Below are positions 1-11,169 of a DNA stretch of 64,000 bases, in pieces. A program made the position numbers and the translations under genes. Below the pieces are notes generated by a model that made no database searches, was not told the origin of the DNA, and was given only the letters and a program-made list of their open reading frames with translations. Source of the DNA: Coprococcus sp. OM04-5BH. GTDB taxonomy: Bacteria > Bacillota > Clostridia > Lachnospirales > Lachnospiraceae. The stretch's first letter is position 1. The number at the start of each line of letters is the position of its first letter. The stretch lies in assembly GCF_003482105.1 (NCBI RefSeq), contig NZ_QULM01000001.1:620001-684000 (forward strand), in the 5' to 3' direction.

Positions 1-1
1 T

Positions 2-928
2 AAGAGTGTAGCAACCAGAGACAGCTATGGAAATGCTCTGGTTGAATTAGGAAAAGAACATGACAATCTGGTTGTTTTAGACGCAGATCTTGCTGCGGCA
101 ACCAAGACAGCAACCTTTAAGAAGGTATTTCCTGAGAGGCATATTGACTGCGGTATCGCTGAGGCCAATATGGCAGGCATTGCAGCAGGTCTTTCAACCT
201 GCGGATATGTTCCGTTCATGAGTTCGTTTGCAATGTTCGCAGCAGGAAGAGCCTTTGAACAGATCAGAAACAGTATCGGATATCCACACTTAAATGTTAA
301 GATCGGTGCAACCCACGCAGGTATATCGGTAGGTGAGGACGGTGCAACCCATCAATGTAACGAGGATATCGCTCTTATGAGAGAGATCCCGGGAATGGTT
401 GTTATCAATCCATGTGACGACACAGAGGCAAAGGCAGCAGTAAAGGCCGCATACGAGCATGTAGGCCCTGTATATATGAGATTCGGACGTCTTGCTCTGC
501 CGGTTATAAATGATCCTGACACATACAAGTTCGAGCTTGGAAAGGGTGTTGAGCTAAAAAGTGGAAAGGACATAACCATCGTTGCCACAGGCTTATGCGT
601 ATCAGAGTCCCTTAAGGCAGCAGAGATGTTGAAGGAAGCAGGCGTAGATGCCCAGGTTATCAACATCCATACCATCAAGCCTATTGATGAGGACATTATA
701 ATAAATGCAGCAAAGAAGACCGGACGTATCTTCACAGTAGAGGAACATTCTATAATCGGTGGTCTCGGAAGTGCGGTTATGGAAGTACTCTCAGAGAAGT
801 ACCCTACAAAGGTAACAAGAATAGGTGTAAATGATACCTACGGATGTTCAGGCCCTGCAAAGGAACTCCTCCATGTATTCGGACTTGACGCAGAGGGCAT
901 TGCAGCCAAGATAAAGGAAAACCTCTAA
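2..928 (+). CDS. Transketolase, C-terminal subunit (5' end outside window)
   Basis: This is the C-terminal half of a split transketolase, which moves two-carbon units between sugar phosphates in the pentose phosphate pathway. The reading frame is open from base 2 (KSVATRDSYGNALVELGKEH...) and lacks its start, which must lie a few codons upstream. The pyrimidine-binding part shows the DADLAAATKT and GIAEANMAGIAAGL segments, and the C-terminal part shows FTVEEHSIIGGLGSAV and the YGCSGPAKELL end, as in the roughly 310-residue subunits of this family. The N-terminal thiamine-binding subunit is normally the gene just before and is expected outside the window. A hairpin terminator follows about 75 bases after the stop. 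Confidence 0.93.
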   Translation, partial: KSVATRDSYGNALVELGKEHDNLVVLDADLAAATKTATFKKVFPERHIDCGIAEANMAGIAAGLSTCGYVPFMSSFAMFAAGRAFEQIRNSIGYPHLNVKIGATHAGISVGEDGATHQCNEDIALMREIPGMVVINPCDDTEAKAAVKAAYEHVGPVYMRFGRLALPVINDPDTYKFELGKGVELKSGKDITIVATGLCVSESLKAAEMLKEAGVDAQVINIHTIKPIDEDIIINAAKKTGRIFTVEEHSIIGGLGSAVMEVLSEKYPTKVTRIGVNDTYGCSGPAKELLHVFGLDAEGIAAKIKENL

Positions 929-1001
929 GATAATAAGATAATACAAAACCATAATGTGAGCCGGATTTTTCCGGTGATACAGGCAAAATATATATTTTAA
1001 T

Positions 1002-1030
1002 AAAACCCGGTGATGACTGCCGGGTTTTGT
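1002..1030 (+). terminator. Rho-independent terminator after transketolase
   Basis: The arms AAAACCCGG (1002-1010) and CCGGGTTTT (1020-1028) form a 9-bp stem around a 9-nt loop, and the 3' arm supplies the T run. It closes the transketolase unit. Confidence 0.8.
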
Positions 1031-1120
1031 TGTAATGATGTATAGACAAGGAGAAAATGATTCAAATCTCATCGGTGCACTGTATAATTATCTACAGCTT
1101 TATGAAGGAGAAAAGTAATA

Positions 1121-1633
1121 ATGGCAGAAAAAACAGAAATATGGGATATCTACGATGACAATAAAGAGAGAACCGGAAGGACTATGAAGAGAAATGACTG
1201 GAATATGAAGCCGGGAGACTTTCACCTTACAGTTCTCGGTGTGGTAGAGGATATGCAGGGCAGATTTCTCATTACCAAGAGAGTTATGACAAAGGCATGG
1301 GCACCGGGAGCCTGGGAGATATCCGGCGGTGCTGCCCAGGCAGGAGAGGAGTCCCTTGAGGCAGTAAAGAGAGAGATCCTTGAGGAGACAGGAATAGATG
1401 TGTCAGACTTTGAGGGTGGATATAAGTTCACATATAAGAGAGTAAATCCTGAGGAGAAGGACAACTATTTCGTTGATGTGTACAGATTTAAAGGACAGTT
1501 TACCGAGGCTGATGTGAAGCCTCAGGAGGCAGAGACTGACGGATTTAAGCTGGCGTCTGCAGATGAGATAGCCGAGCTTGGCAAGGCTGGAGAATTTCTT
1601 CACTATTCAAGTGTAAAAGAGGTATTTGAGTAG
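1121..1633 (+). CDS. NUDIX hydrolase (YfcD/IDI-like)
   Basis: This is a cytoplasmic NUDIX family hydrolase of 170 residues. The NUDIX box lies at about residues 70-92 in the form Gx5Ex7REILEETGI, with the catalytic REXXEE core intact. The N-terminal WDIYDDNKERTGR segment is typical of the subgroup related to isopentenyl-diphosphate isomerase (YfcD-like), whose true substrate is usually unknown, so I do not assign one. The ATG at 1121 follows an AAGGAG ribosome site at about 1104. It stands alone between the transketolase terminator and the cysK promoter. The family call is firm and the substrate is unknown. Confidence 0.88.
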   Translation: MAEKTEIWDIYDDNKERTGRTMKRNDWNMKPGDFHLTVLGVVEDMQGRFLITKRVMTKAWAPGAWEISGGAAQAGEESLEAVKREILEETGIDVSDFEGGYKFTYKRVNPEEKDNYFVDVYRFKGQFTEADVKPQEAETDGFKLASADEIAELGKAGEFLHYSSVKEVFE

Positions 1634-1676
1634 AGAATATAGCATTAGAATATAAAAATAAAAAATATATGTATTT

Positions 1677-1710
1677 ACCTATTGACAAAGTAGGTTAATA
1701 CATATATTAT
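1677..1710 (+). promoter_or_regulatory. cysK promoter with overlapping inverted repeat
   Basis: The -35 TTGACA (1682-1687) and -10 TATTAT (1705-1710) are 17 bp apart. ACCTA (1677-1681) and TAGGT (1691-1695) form an inverted repeat around the -35 box. Rrf2-type cysteine regulators (CymR, IscR) often use CCTA/TAGG half-sites, so repression in response to cysteine supply is a plausible inference. Confidence 0.6.
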
Positions 1711-1802
1711 ATGTATATACTAATTCATAGTAAACAGATAGGAATACTAAAATTTAACAAAAGATTATTTCAAAATAATTTATGAAAGGATGGATGAAAA
1801 CT

Positions 1803-2732
1803 ATGGGAAAGATTTACAAGAGCGCAGCAGAACTTATCGGTAACACACCTTTACTTGAACTTTCAAATATTGAGAAGAAGGAAAATCTGGAGGCAACAAT
1901 CCTTGCAAAGGTTGAGTACTTCAATCCGGCAGGAAGCGTAAAGGACAGAATTGCCAAGGAAATGATCGAGGACGCAGAGAACAGAGGAGTTCTTAAGCCG
2001 GGTGCAACCATTATCGAGCCTACAAGCGGTAACACAGGTATAGGTCTTGCTTCAATCGCAACAGCTAAGGGATACAAGGCGATAATCGTTATGCCCGAGA
2101 CCATGAGTGTTGAGAGAAGGAACATCATCAAGGCTTACGGCGCAGAGATTGTTCTTACAGAGGGTAGCAAGGGTATGTCGGGTGCCATTGCCAAGGCTGA
2201 GGAGCTTTCAAAGACAATAGAGGGAAGCTTTGTGGCAGGACAGTTCGTAAACCCTGCAAATCCTGAGGCGCACAGAAAGACTACAGGTCCTGAGATCTGG
2301 GAGGATACAGAAGGAAAGGTTGACTACTTCGTAGCTGGTGTAGGTACAGGCGGAACCGTTACAGGTGTAGGCGAGTACCTTAAGAGCAAGAACCCTGATG
2401 TTAAGGTTGTTGCAGTTGAGCCTACAACATCACCTGTTCTTTCAAAGGGTGCTGCAGGACCACATAAGATTCAGGGTATCGGTGCAGGCTTTGTTCCTGA
2501 CACATTAAATACAAAGGTTTATGATGAGATCATCACTATTGGAAACGAAGACGCATTTGCAGGTGCCAAGGAAATCGCAGCAGCAGAGGGTATCTTAGTA
2601 GGTATCTCATCAGGTGCAGCATACCTTGCAGCTAAGGAATTAGCTAAGCGCCCTGAGAACAAGGGTAAGACTATCGTAGTTCTTCTTCCGGACAGCGGAG
2701 ACAGATACTACTCAACACCTCTCTTCGGCTAA
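1803..2732 (+). CDS. cysK: Cysteine synthase A
   Basis: This is O-acetylserine sulfhydrylase, a PLP enzyme that makes cysteine from O-acetylserine and sulfide. The PLP lysine lies in the [11 protein letters not shown] motif near residue 40, the substrate loop is [10 protein letters not shown], and the phosphate-binding glycine loop is [10 protein letters not shown]. The usual start [20 protein letters not shown] is the ATG at 1803. In-frame ATGs at 1782 and 1794 would add up to seven residues, and because AAAGGA (1785-1790) lies upstream of 1803, I prefer 1803. The length of 309 residues matches the family. It is transcribed alone from the promoter at 1682 and ends before a strong hairpin. 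Confidence 0.95.
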   Translation: MGKIYKSAAELIGNTPLLELSNIEKKENLEATILAKVEYFNPAGSVKDRIAKEMIEDAENRGVLKPGATIIEPTSGNTGIGLASIATAKGYKAIIVMPETMSVERRNIIKAYGAEIVLTEGSKGMSGAIAKAEELSKTIEGSFVAGQFVNPANPEAHRKTTGPEIWEDTEGKVDYFVAGVGTGGTVTGVGEYLKSKNPDVKVVAVEPTTSPVLSKGAAGPHKIQGIGAGFVPDTLNTKVYDEIITIGNEDAFAGAKEIAAAEGILVGISSGAAYLAAKELAKRPENKGKTIVVLLPDSGDRYYSTPLFG

Positions 2733-2788
2733 ACTTATGCTTAATAAAAGATCATTGTGAAAATTAAATAAAAATAGCCCTTTGCATT

Positions 2789-2853
2789 GGCCCTTACATT
2801 TCTGTATAGGTGGTTCCCTACCTCTGACGGATCTGTACAGGGCCTTTGTTTTT
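2789..2853 (+). terminator. Large terminator hairpin after cysK
   Basis: GGCCCT (2789-2794) pairs with AGGGCC (2839-2844) and TACA (2795-2798) with TGTA (2834-2837), with a one-base bulge. An inner AGGT/ACCT hairpin sits at 2808-2823 and a T-rich tail follows. It is more elaborate than a plain terminator. Confidence 0.65.
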
Positions 2854-2954
2854 GGCTTATTATCTAAAAAAGTAATTAAATTTATTGCAAATTTTCTGGC
2901 GGGATTATATAGTACTATTGTTGTATTAGAAACAAAGGGTATGGTACATAGTTT

Positions 2955-4043
2955 ATGAGTAAGATGACAAAGAAACAGAAGAATATATTGAAATGGGCAT
3001 TTGTGATGCTCCTTGTGTGTGTTGTCGTATATGCATTCAGGGATTCTGCTGGACCGATATACAGGGAGATAAAAGAGACAAGCCCTAAGATACTTGTTAT
3101 GATCCTTCTTGCTTCAATGGCTTATGAATTTGTAGAAAGTATTATTTCCTATATACTTGTGAGCCAGTACAGTAACTCGAAATTAACATTTCTTGATGCT
3201 AATTTCATGACATATTTTATTTCCTTCTACAGAGTTACCACCCTTGGCAGTGGCGTTATTGTTGCGGCTTTTCTCTACCTTAGAACCTGCGGACTTAAGA
3301 GCTCCGAGGGCTTTGGCATGTATGTTGTGCAATATGCCATACACAAGATATCCATAGCGGTCATAGGAGTTGTTGCCATATGCCTTGACTTTGCTTATGT
3401 TATGGGCGTGTGCGGAGAATACAAGAATTATCTGCTGCTGGGCGTTGCAGCCACAGTGGTGATCACAGTGGTGCTGGTATTATTTGCAGGGTCAACAAAA
3501 TTTCACAAGGGTCTATACTTCGTATTGGATAAGATAAATTTTCACGGTAAATTCACCAGAGCCGTTGATAAGCTTAAGACCCAGTGCCAGGTTATGGAGG
3601 ACGGGGCCAAGGTTGTGCTTAAGAAGCCTGGAGTTATAGTCGGAGCGTTGGTGCTCAATGTAGTCAAGTCTGCCTTGTGGTTCGCAATCCCTTATATTAT
3701 ATTGAGGGGAGAGCCGGGTATATATCTCTTCAGGACCATCGGCATAACAGCCATCTGTATAATGCTGGCAGGTGTTATCCCCATACCGGGAGGTATCGCG
3801 TCCAGCGAATTTGTGCTTATTGCTATTTTCTCGGGAATAGTAGGTGGCACAGATGCTGCGGCAATGTCATTACTTTACAGATTCGCGACCTTTGTATTCC
3901 CATTCCTTTTGGGAACCATAGTTGCCATATTCTTTAGGGAGATCAGGAGACGTAAGCAGAGATTGTACCCTGAAATGTTCGTAGAGATGAGCAGGGAAAA
4001 GGATGAGCTGGATATGGAGCTTGGCTTTGATACAGAAGAGTAG
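2955..4043 (+). CDS. Flippase-like membrane protein (UPF0104 / MprF-type domain)
   Basis: This is an integral membrane protein of 362 residues with about eight hydrophobic segments, from near residue 13 to residue 335, and a charged cytoplasmic tail (EIRRRKQRLYPEMF). The pattern, including the YRVTTLGSGVIVAAFLYLR stretch and the IPIPGGIASSEFVLIAIF stretch near the C-terminus, is that of the lysylphosphatidylglycerol synthase transmembrane (YbhN/UPF0104) family. Members of that family flip lipids, but the catalytic MprF aminoacyltransferase domain is absent here. No strong ribosome site precedes the ATG at 2955. It lies 26 bases before the GTPase gene and may be co-transcribed with it. The substrate is unknown. 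Confidence 0.8.
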   Translation: MSKMTKKQKNILKWAFVMLLVCVVVYAFRDSAGPIYREIKETSPKILVMILLASMAYEFVESIISYILVSQYSNSKLTFLDANFMTYFISFYRVTTLGSGVIVAAFLYLRTCGLKSSEGFGMYVVQYAIHKISIAVIGVVAICLDFAYVMGVCGEYKNYLLLGVAATVVITVVLVLFAGSTKFHKGLYFVLDKINFHGKFTRAVDKLKTQCQVMEDGAKVVLKKPGVIVGALVLNVVKSALWFAIPYIILRGEPGIYLFRTIGITAICIMLAGVIPIPGGIASSEFVLIAIFSGIVGGTDAAAMSLLYRFATFVFPFLLGTIVAIFFREIRRRKQRLYPEMFVEMSREKDELDMELGFDTEE

Positions 4044-4069
4044 TTACTACGGAAAGGCAAAATATATAC

Positions 4070-6808
4070 ATGAACAGACAGGTATTGGGAGTGGTTGCCC
4101 ATGTTGATTCGGGAAAGACAACATTACTTGAGGCAATGCTTTATAAAACAGGACGGATAAAGAAATTAGGAAGAGTTGATCATCAGGATGCTTACCTTGA
4201 CACCGATGACAGGGAGCGGGAAAGGGGAATAACTATTTTCTCCAAGCAGGCTGAATGTGTTATCGGGGAAAATGAGGTTACGCTTCTTGATACTCCGGGG
4301 CATATAGATTTTTCTGCAGAAATGGAAAGAGTACTTTCCATCCTTGACTATGCAGTTTTGGTGGTTAATGGTATGGAGGGGGTTCAGAGCCACACAGAGA
4401 CATTATGGAGTCTGCTTCAGGACTATAATGTTCCTGTGTTTTTATTTGTCAATAAAATGGATATGTCAGGGCTTACAAGAGAAGAGCTTATGAAGGACAT
4501 AAGAAAAAGACTGTCCGGAGGCTGCATTGATTTCTCTGAGGAGGATTCTGACAGGGATGAAGAGATCGCCATGACCGATGAGGATGTATTAAACACCTAT
4601 CTGGACGTAGGGACGGTTGGGGACGATGTGATAAGAAAACTTATTGCAGACAGGAAGGTGTTTCCATGTTGCTTCGGTTCCGCACTTAAGGTTACGGGAG
4701 TGGACTATCTCATAGAGCTTCTTGACAGATATATGCTTCCCGAAGAATATCCGGAGGAGTTCGGTGCCCGGGTATATAAGATAACCAGAGATGAGAAGGG
4801 CAACAGGCTTACCCATATGAAGATCACAGGGGGAAGCCTTGCCATCAGGGATACCCTTTATCCTGACAGTGACGAGAAGGTGAACCAGATAAGAATATAT
4901 TCCGGAGAGAAATTCAGAACCGTGGAACAGGCAGATGCCGGAATGGTGTGTGCCGTTACAGGCTTTGCCGGAACCTATGCCGGCGAGGGACTTGGGCATG
5001 AGCCGGGGCACGAGGATAAGAAGCTGGTTCCTGTGCTTTCCTATAAGATGATATATCCTGAGGACACTGATCCCTATGTGCTTCTTGACAACATAAGGAA
5101 GCTTGAGGAGGAGGATCCTACCCTTGCGGTGCTATGGAATGAGGCGGGGAAGGAAATACACATTAAGGTCATGGGTGACATCCAGCTTGAGGTGTTGAAG
5201 GATATAATAAAGAAGAGATACGGCATATATGTAAGCTTCGGTCAGGGCAGGATAACCTACAAGGAGACTATAGCCGCTCCGGTTATGGGAGTTGGACATT
5301 TTGAGCCTTTAAGGCATTATGCGGAGGCTCATATCCTTATGGAGCCTATTCCCGGAATGGAAAATGAATTTGACAGCGTGTGCAGTGAGGATGTCCTTGA
5401 CAAGAACTGGCAGAGACTGATTCTCACTCACCTTAAGGAGAGAAAATACCGGGGAGTTCTTACCGGATCTGAGGTTACAGGAATAAGATTCACTCTTACT
5501 GCCGGAAGAGCCCACAATAAGCACACCGAGGGCGGTGATTTCAGACAGGCTGTGTACAGAGCAGTAAGACAGGGACTTATGATGGCGGACAGCATACTTC
5601 TTGAGCCTTACTATGATTTTAAGTTAGAGGTACCGGACGCACAGATAGGACGTGCCATGGCAGACATAACCAGAATGAGCGGGGAGTTTTGCCAGCCGGA
5701 GATGGTAAGGGACGGCGTGAGCCTTATAACGGGCAAATGCCCTGTAGAAACCATGCGGGAATATCACAAGGATGTTATTGCTTACACCCATGGACTGGGG
5801 AGGCTTAGTGTAAGCCTTGGGGGTTATATGCCCTGTCACAACCAGGACGAGGTGGTGGCTAAGATCGGATACGATCCGGAGCTTGACACCAGAGATCCTT
5901 CATCCTCTGTATTCTGTGCCCACGGCAGCGGATATATAGTTCCATGGCAGCAGGTATATGAGAATATGCATGTTAAGGAGGACAAGGGATTTGTCCTTGT
6001 GGGACTTTCTGAGTATGATGAGAGCGGCGAGGATATATTTAACAATCCGGAAGCCCTTAAAAACCCTGAGAAATATATTCCGGAGGCAAAGAGAAAGTCC
6101 TATGACGCCACCATAACAGAGGATGAGATCATGGAGATATTCGCCAGGTCGTATCAGACAACGGATATAAGGACCGGGGCAAAGGTGAGAAACCGCACCG
6201 ACTCAGGCTATGACTGGCACAGCAGGCTGACGGAGGAATCCGGTGGACAGGAAACAGGGACCGCAGAAAACGAAGGCGGAGATAAGGCATTTACCGGTAA
6301 AAAGAACGGAAGTGCCGGAAGAAGACCTGCGGATACAGGAATAGGAAAATCCGGAGCCTTTAAGAAGAATACTGACGGAAAAGAATATCTTTTGGTGGAC
6401 GGATATAATATAATATTTGCATGGGACGAGCTTAAGGAGTTATCTAAGATAAACCTTGACGCTGCAAGAAGTTCTCTCATGGATACCCTTTGTAATTATC
6501 AGGGCTACAAGGGCTGTGAGCTGATACTGGTATTTGACGCATACAAGGTTAAGGGACAGCAGAGAGAGGTGTCCATGTACCACAATATCCATGTGGTGTA
6601 TACCAAGGAGGCGGAGACTGCCGATATGTATATTGAGAAGACCACCCACAGGCTGGGACGGAAGAACAAGGTAACGGTGGCTACCTCCGACGGGCTTGAG
6701 CAGCTTATAATAATGGGGCAGGGAGCCCTAAGGATGTCCGCAAGGGGCTTGAAGGAAGAGATAGAGCGGGCACAGAAGGAGATCCGGGAAGGCTGGATCA
6801 CGGAGTGA
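4070..6808 (+). CDS. TetM/EF-G-like ribosomal GTPase fused to YacP/Rae1-type NYN nuclease domain
   Basis: This 912-residue protein begins as a translation-factor GTPase of the tetracycline-resistance (TetM/TetW-like) branch of EF-G. It has G1 AHVDSGKTT at 10-18, RERGITIF, DTPGHIDF, NKMD and GSALK, followed by EF-G domains II to V to about residue 690. A charged low-complexity linker of roughly 50 residues follows. From about residue 770 to the end there is a complete NYN (DUF901, YacP/Rae1) domain: YLLVDGYNIIF, LVFDAYKVKG, EAETADMYIE and VATSDGLEQL, with the acidic residues kept. B. subtilis Rae1 cleaves mRNA in the ribosomal A site, so a factor that docks the nuclease on the ribosome is a reasonable inference. 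It need not confer tetracycline resistance. Confidence 0.88.
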   Translation: MNRQVLGVVAHVDSGKTTLLEAMLYKTGRIKKLGRVDHQDAYLDTDDRERERGITIFSKQAECVIGENEVTLLDTPGHIDFSAEMERVLSILDYAVLVVNGMEGVQSHTETLWSLLQDYNVPVFLFVNKMDMSGLTREELMKDIRKRLSGGCIDFSEEDSDRDEEIAMTDEDVLNTYLDVGTVGDDVIRKLIADRKVFPCCFGSALKVTGVDYLIELLDRYMLPEEYPEEFGARVYKITRDEKGNRLTHMKITGGSLAIRDTLYPDSDEKVNQIRIYSGEKFRTVEQADAGMVCAVTGFAGTYAGEGLGHEPGHEDKKLVPVLSYKMIYPEDTDPYVLLDNIRKLEEEDPTLAVLWNEAGKEIHIKVMGDIQLEVLKDIIKKRYGIYVSFGQGRITYKETIAAPVMGVGHFEPLRHYAEAHILMEPIPGMENEFDSVCSEDVLDKNWQRLILTHLKERKYRGVLTGSEVTGIRFTLTAGRAHNKHTEGGDFRQAVYRAVRQGLMMADSILLEPYYDFKLEVPDAQIGRAMADITRMSGEFCQPEMVRDGVSLITGKCPVETMREYHKDVIAYTHGLGRLSVSLGGYMPCHNQDEVVAKIGYDPELDTRDPSSSVFCAHGSGYIVPWQQVYENMHVKEDKGFVLVGLSEYDESGEDIFNNPEALKNPEKYIPEAKRKSYDATITEDEIMEIFARSYQTTDIRTGAKVRNRTDSGYDWHSRLTEESGGQETGTAENEGGDKAFTGKKNGSAGRRPADTGIGKSGAFKKNTDGKEYLLVDGYNIIFAWDELKELSKINLDAARSSLMDTLCNYQGYKGCELILVFDAYKVKGQQREVSMYHNIHVVYTKEAETADMYIEKTTHRLGRKNKVTVATSDGLEQLIIMGQGALRMSARGLKEEIERAQKEIREGWITE

Positions 6809-6835
6809 GAAAGAACATGTGAAGGAGAAGGGTAA

Positions 6836-8326
<1,491 letters not shown>

Positions 8327-8456
8327 GATCCATTGTAAAAAAGCAGGTGGAACAGTGCCGAAAATGATGCCGGTAAAATGTCTGTGACGGATTAAAATAA
8401 TATAGATAAAAATGAAAAAGTAATGTGTAATAAATATTAGAAAAGGAGGACGATGT

Positions 8457-11000
8457 ATGGAACCGATCGTAAAAAATATTGTTGATTCGCTTTCGATAGA
8501 AGAAAAGGCAAGACTGGTATGCGGCGAGACCTTTTTCGGGATAGCCGGGATACCAAGATATGATATTCCCCATCTTAATGTTCTTGATGGGGGAACAGGA
8601 ATGAATTACGAGCAGCTTATAGGTGATATTTTCTCTATGATAAAGAACATGGGTGCCGATCCGGAGACCCTTGACATGGTGAATACCATGACCCCCACAG
8701 AGCTTAAGAAAGTAATAAATAATTATTTCCATCCGGAGAGGCTTAATGTCCGGGAGATGAAGTTCAGGGAGATAGCAAAGAAGGAGCTGGACAGAAGATT
8801 TGCAGAAAACACGGCAAATAAACATGGTGAGACCATGGCTCCCGGATGCTTTCCTACAGGCATGCTCCTTGGAGCAACCTGGAATCCTAAGGTTGTATCA
8901 GAGGTGGGACATGCCCTTGGAAGAGAGGCGAGAGCCCACGGTATCAATATGCTCCTTGGAACACCTAACATCAACATCCACAGGGACGTGTTAAACGGAA
9001 GACTCTTTGAGGGATTTTCCGAGGATCCGTGCCTCATAGCAGAACTGGCGCCGGAGCTTTCCATGGGTGTTGAGGCTGAGGGTGTGGCTTCCAACATAAA
9101 GCATTTCGCTGCAAATAATCAGGAGACCAACCGTCAGGGAATAGATGAGATGATATCGGAGCGAGCCTTAAGGGAGATATATTTTAAGGGCTTTGAGGCT
9201 TGTGTTAAGAAAGCAAAACCTGCTACCTTCATGTCGGCCTATAACAAGATAAACGGCGTGGCATGTACAGAGAACAAGTGGCTTCTTGATAATGTGCTGA
9301 GAAAGGAATGGGGCTTTGACGGCATGGTTGTTTCCGACTGGGGAGCTGTCTATAACCAGATACCTGCACTTAAGGCCGGAAATGATGTGAACATGCCGGG
9401 ACCTGTAGCCATTGATGAAGTTATGAATGCCATTAATTCCGGAGAGCTTACGGAAGAGGAGCTTACAAAAAATGCTGCCAGGGTTGTATCGGTGCTGGTT
9501 AATTATGCAAAGCCTGACGCCTACGAGGAGACAACCGGGTGGATAGCCAAGAAGTCTGACAAGGCGGCATACGACGCAGCCTGTGAAGGCATAGTAATGT
9601 TAAAGAATGATAATGGGATATTCCCCTTGGATGTAAATGGGGGCTGCGGAGATTCAGTATTTGTCCAGACGGCAGGAAGAGAGAAGTTCATATCTCTGTG
9701 TGGAAGCAGTGCAGAGCACACCATAGACTGTGGTACGGGAAGTGCCGGTATAACCACAGACAGGACCAGTGACGTGTATGACTCTTTAAGGGAAAACGGA
9801 GTGAATGTCACCTTGCAGTTTCCTACACCGGATAATGTTAAGGACTGTTCCACCATACTCTGTGTGGCAGGAGTTCCCGGTATGGAGGGAAATGACAGGG
9901 AGAATATGAGGCTCCGTCCTGAGGATGAGGTGCTCCTTGACCGCATGGTGATACTTAAGAAACGTAATCCGGGACTTAAGATAGGACTTATATTGAATAC
10001 CTGCGGACCTGTGAACCTTATGGGCTGGATAGATGAACTTGATGGTCTGTTCATGATGTTCCTTCCGGGTATGGAAGGGGGGGATGCCATGGCAGATATA
10101 CTCTGCGGCAGGGTGTCACCTTCCGGTAAGCTGCCTCTTACATTTCCTAAAAGATATAAGGACACTCCTGCATACCTTAACTTCCCGGGAGACGGTTACA
10201 GAACCTGCTACGGCGAGGGAATATATGTGGGCTACAGGTATTATGACAAGCGTGAGGTTGAGCCGTTATATCCATTTGGATATGGACTGTCCTATTGTGA
10301 TTTCGATATAAGCAATATGAAGTGTGACATGCCTGTATCATCAGTGGATGTTGTGGACAGAAAGGGAAATATCAGCAATATGAAGCTCCCTGTATTCACC
10401 GATGAAATAAGGATCTCTGTGGATGTGAAGAACTGCGGACCTGCAGACCGTGGAACAGCCTCAGAGGTGGTGCAGCTCTATATAAGTGACAAAAACAGTA
10501 CCATCCACAAGCCGGCAAAGGAGCTTAAGGCCTTTAAGAAGGTGAGACTTGAGTATGGTGAGACGAAGAGGGTGGAGTTTGGGCTGAGCCTTTCGGATTT
10601 CGCCTACTTTGATGAGGATTATAAGAGCTTTGTCAGCGAAGAGGGTGTATACACCATAATGATAGGAAACAGCTCGAGAAATATCCTTTGTACCATGGAT
10701 GTTTATCTGGACACGGTTTCCGTAAGACACTTTGGCATGGACACTAACATCAAGACCTTCTTTGAGAATAAGATAACCAGAAGCCACCTTCTTAAGTTCT
10801 GCGATACCATAGGAATGGACAGAGGTTCATTGTATGACTGCTACGAATATGAGCCGTCAACGAAATTCAAAACCTTTGTGGGCAGGTTCGGAAGCATGGG
10901 CAACAGCTCTGTAGCCGGAAGCTTAAAGGCTTCTGACGAAGAGCTTAAAAGGGCACTGGATGTGTTCCTGGCAAATACCGGGGCGCTGAAGGTTCTGTAG
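8457..11000 (+). CDS. Glycoside hydrolase family 3 beta-glucosidase
   Basis: This intracellular GH3 glycosidase has 847 residues and no signal peptide. The N-terminal TIM barrel carries KHFAANNQETNR and the nucleophile aspartate in GFDGMVVSDWGAV. A (beta/alpha) sandwich domain follows (GIVMLKNDNGIFPL), then a C-terminal fibronectin type III-like domain (ELKAFKKVRLEYGETKRVEF). Such enzymes release terminal beta-linked glucose or xylose from imported oligosaccharides. An unusual insertion sits between DGGTGMNYEQL and MAPGCFPTGMLLG, about 100 residues into the chain, and such insertions occur in clostridial members. The ATG at 8457 follows AAAAGGAGG. It ends before a bidirectional terminator. 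Confidence 0.92.
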   Translation: MEPIVKNIVDSLSIEEKARLVCGETFFGIAGIPRYDIPHLNVLDGGTGMNYEQLIGDIFSMIKNMGADPETLDMVNTMTPTELKKVINNYFHPERLNVREMKFREIAKKELDRRFAENTANKHGETMAPGCFPTGMLLGATWNPKVVSEVGHALGREARAHGINMLLGTPNINIHRDVLNGRLFEGFSEDPCLIAELAPELSMGVEAEGVASNIKHFAANNQETNRQGIDEMISERALREIYFKGFEACVKKAKPATFMSAYNKINGVACTENKWLLDNVLRKEWGFDGMVVSDWGAVYNQIPALKAGNDVNMPGPVAIDEVMNAINSGELTEEELTKNAARVVSVLVNYAKPDAYEETTGWIAKKSDKAAYDAACEGIVMLKNDNGIFPLDVNGGCGDSVFVQTAGREKFISLCGSSAEHTIDCGTGSAGITTDRTSDVYDSLRENGVNVTLQFPTPDNVKDCSTILCVAGVPGMEGNDRENMRLRPEDEVLLDRMVILKKRNPGLKIGLILNTCGPVNLMGWIDELDGLFMMFLPGMEGGDAMADILCGRVSPSGKLPLTFPKRYKDTPAYLNFPGDGYRTCYGEGIYVGYRYYDKREVEPLYPFGYGLSYCDFDISNMKCDMPVSSVDVVDRKGNISNMKLPVFTDEIRISVDVKNCGPADRGTASEVVQLYISDKNSTIHKPAKELKAFKKVRLEYGETKRVEFGLSLSDFAYFDEDYKSFVSEEGVYTIMIGNSSRNILCTMDVYLDTVSVRHFGMDTNIKTFFENKITRSHLLKFCDTIGMDRGSLYDCYEYEPSTKFKTFVGRFGSMGNSSVAGSLKASDEELKRALDVFLANTGALKVL

Positions 11001-11099
11001 AATGTGCTCATAGGACAGGGCATGTTAATATTTTAAGCCTGCCCCCAAAATTTAAATGTATAAAATAATTATAATATGATATAGAAGATATGATATAAG

Positions 11100-11152
11100 A
11101 ACGGGTGACACCACTTCAAAATGATGTCACCCGTTAAAATGTGAAAGCTTTT
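11100..11152. terminator. Bidirectional terminator between convergent genes
   Basis: ACGGGTGACA (11101-11110) pairs perfectly with TGTCACCCGT (11125-11134), extended by one A-T pair. A T run follows on the + strand near 11147-11152. It sits between the GH3 gene and the convergent minus-strand aldolase gene. Confidence 0.8.
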
Positions 11153-11169
11153 TTAAAATTACACGGAGG

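Noticed and set aside
4070..6808. Calling the fused GTPase a tetracycline resistance gene
   Set aside because: The sequence is TetM-like, but the nuclease fusion and core chromosomal context do not support a resistance role.
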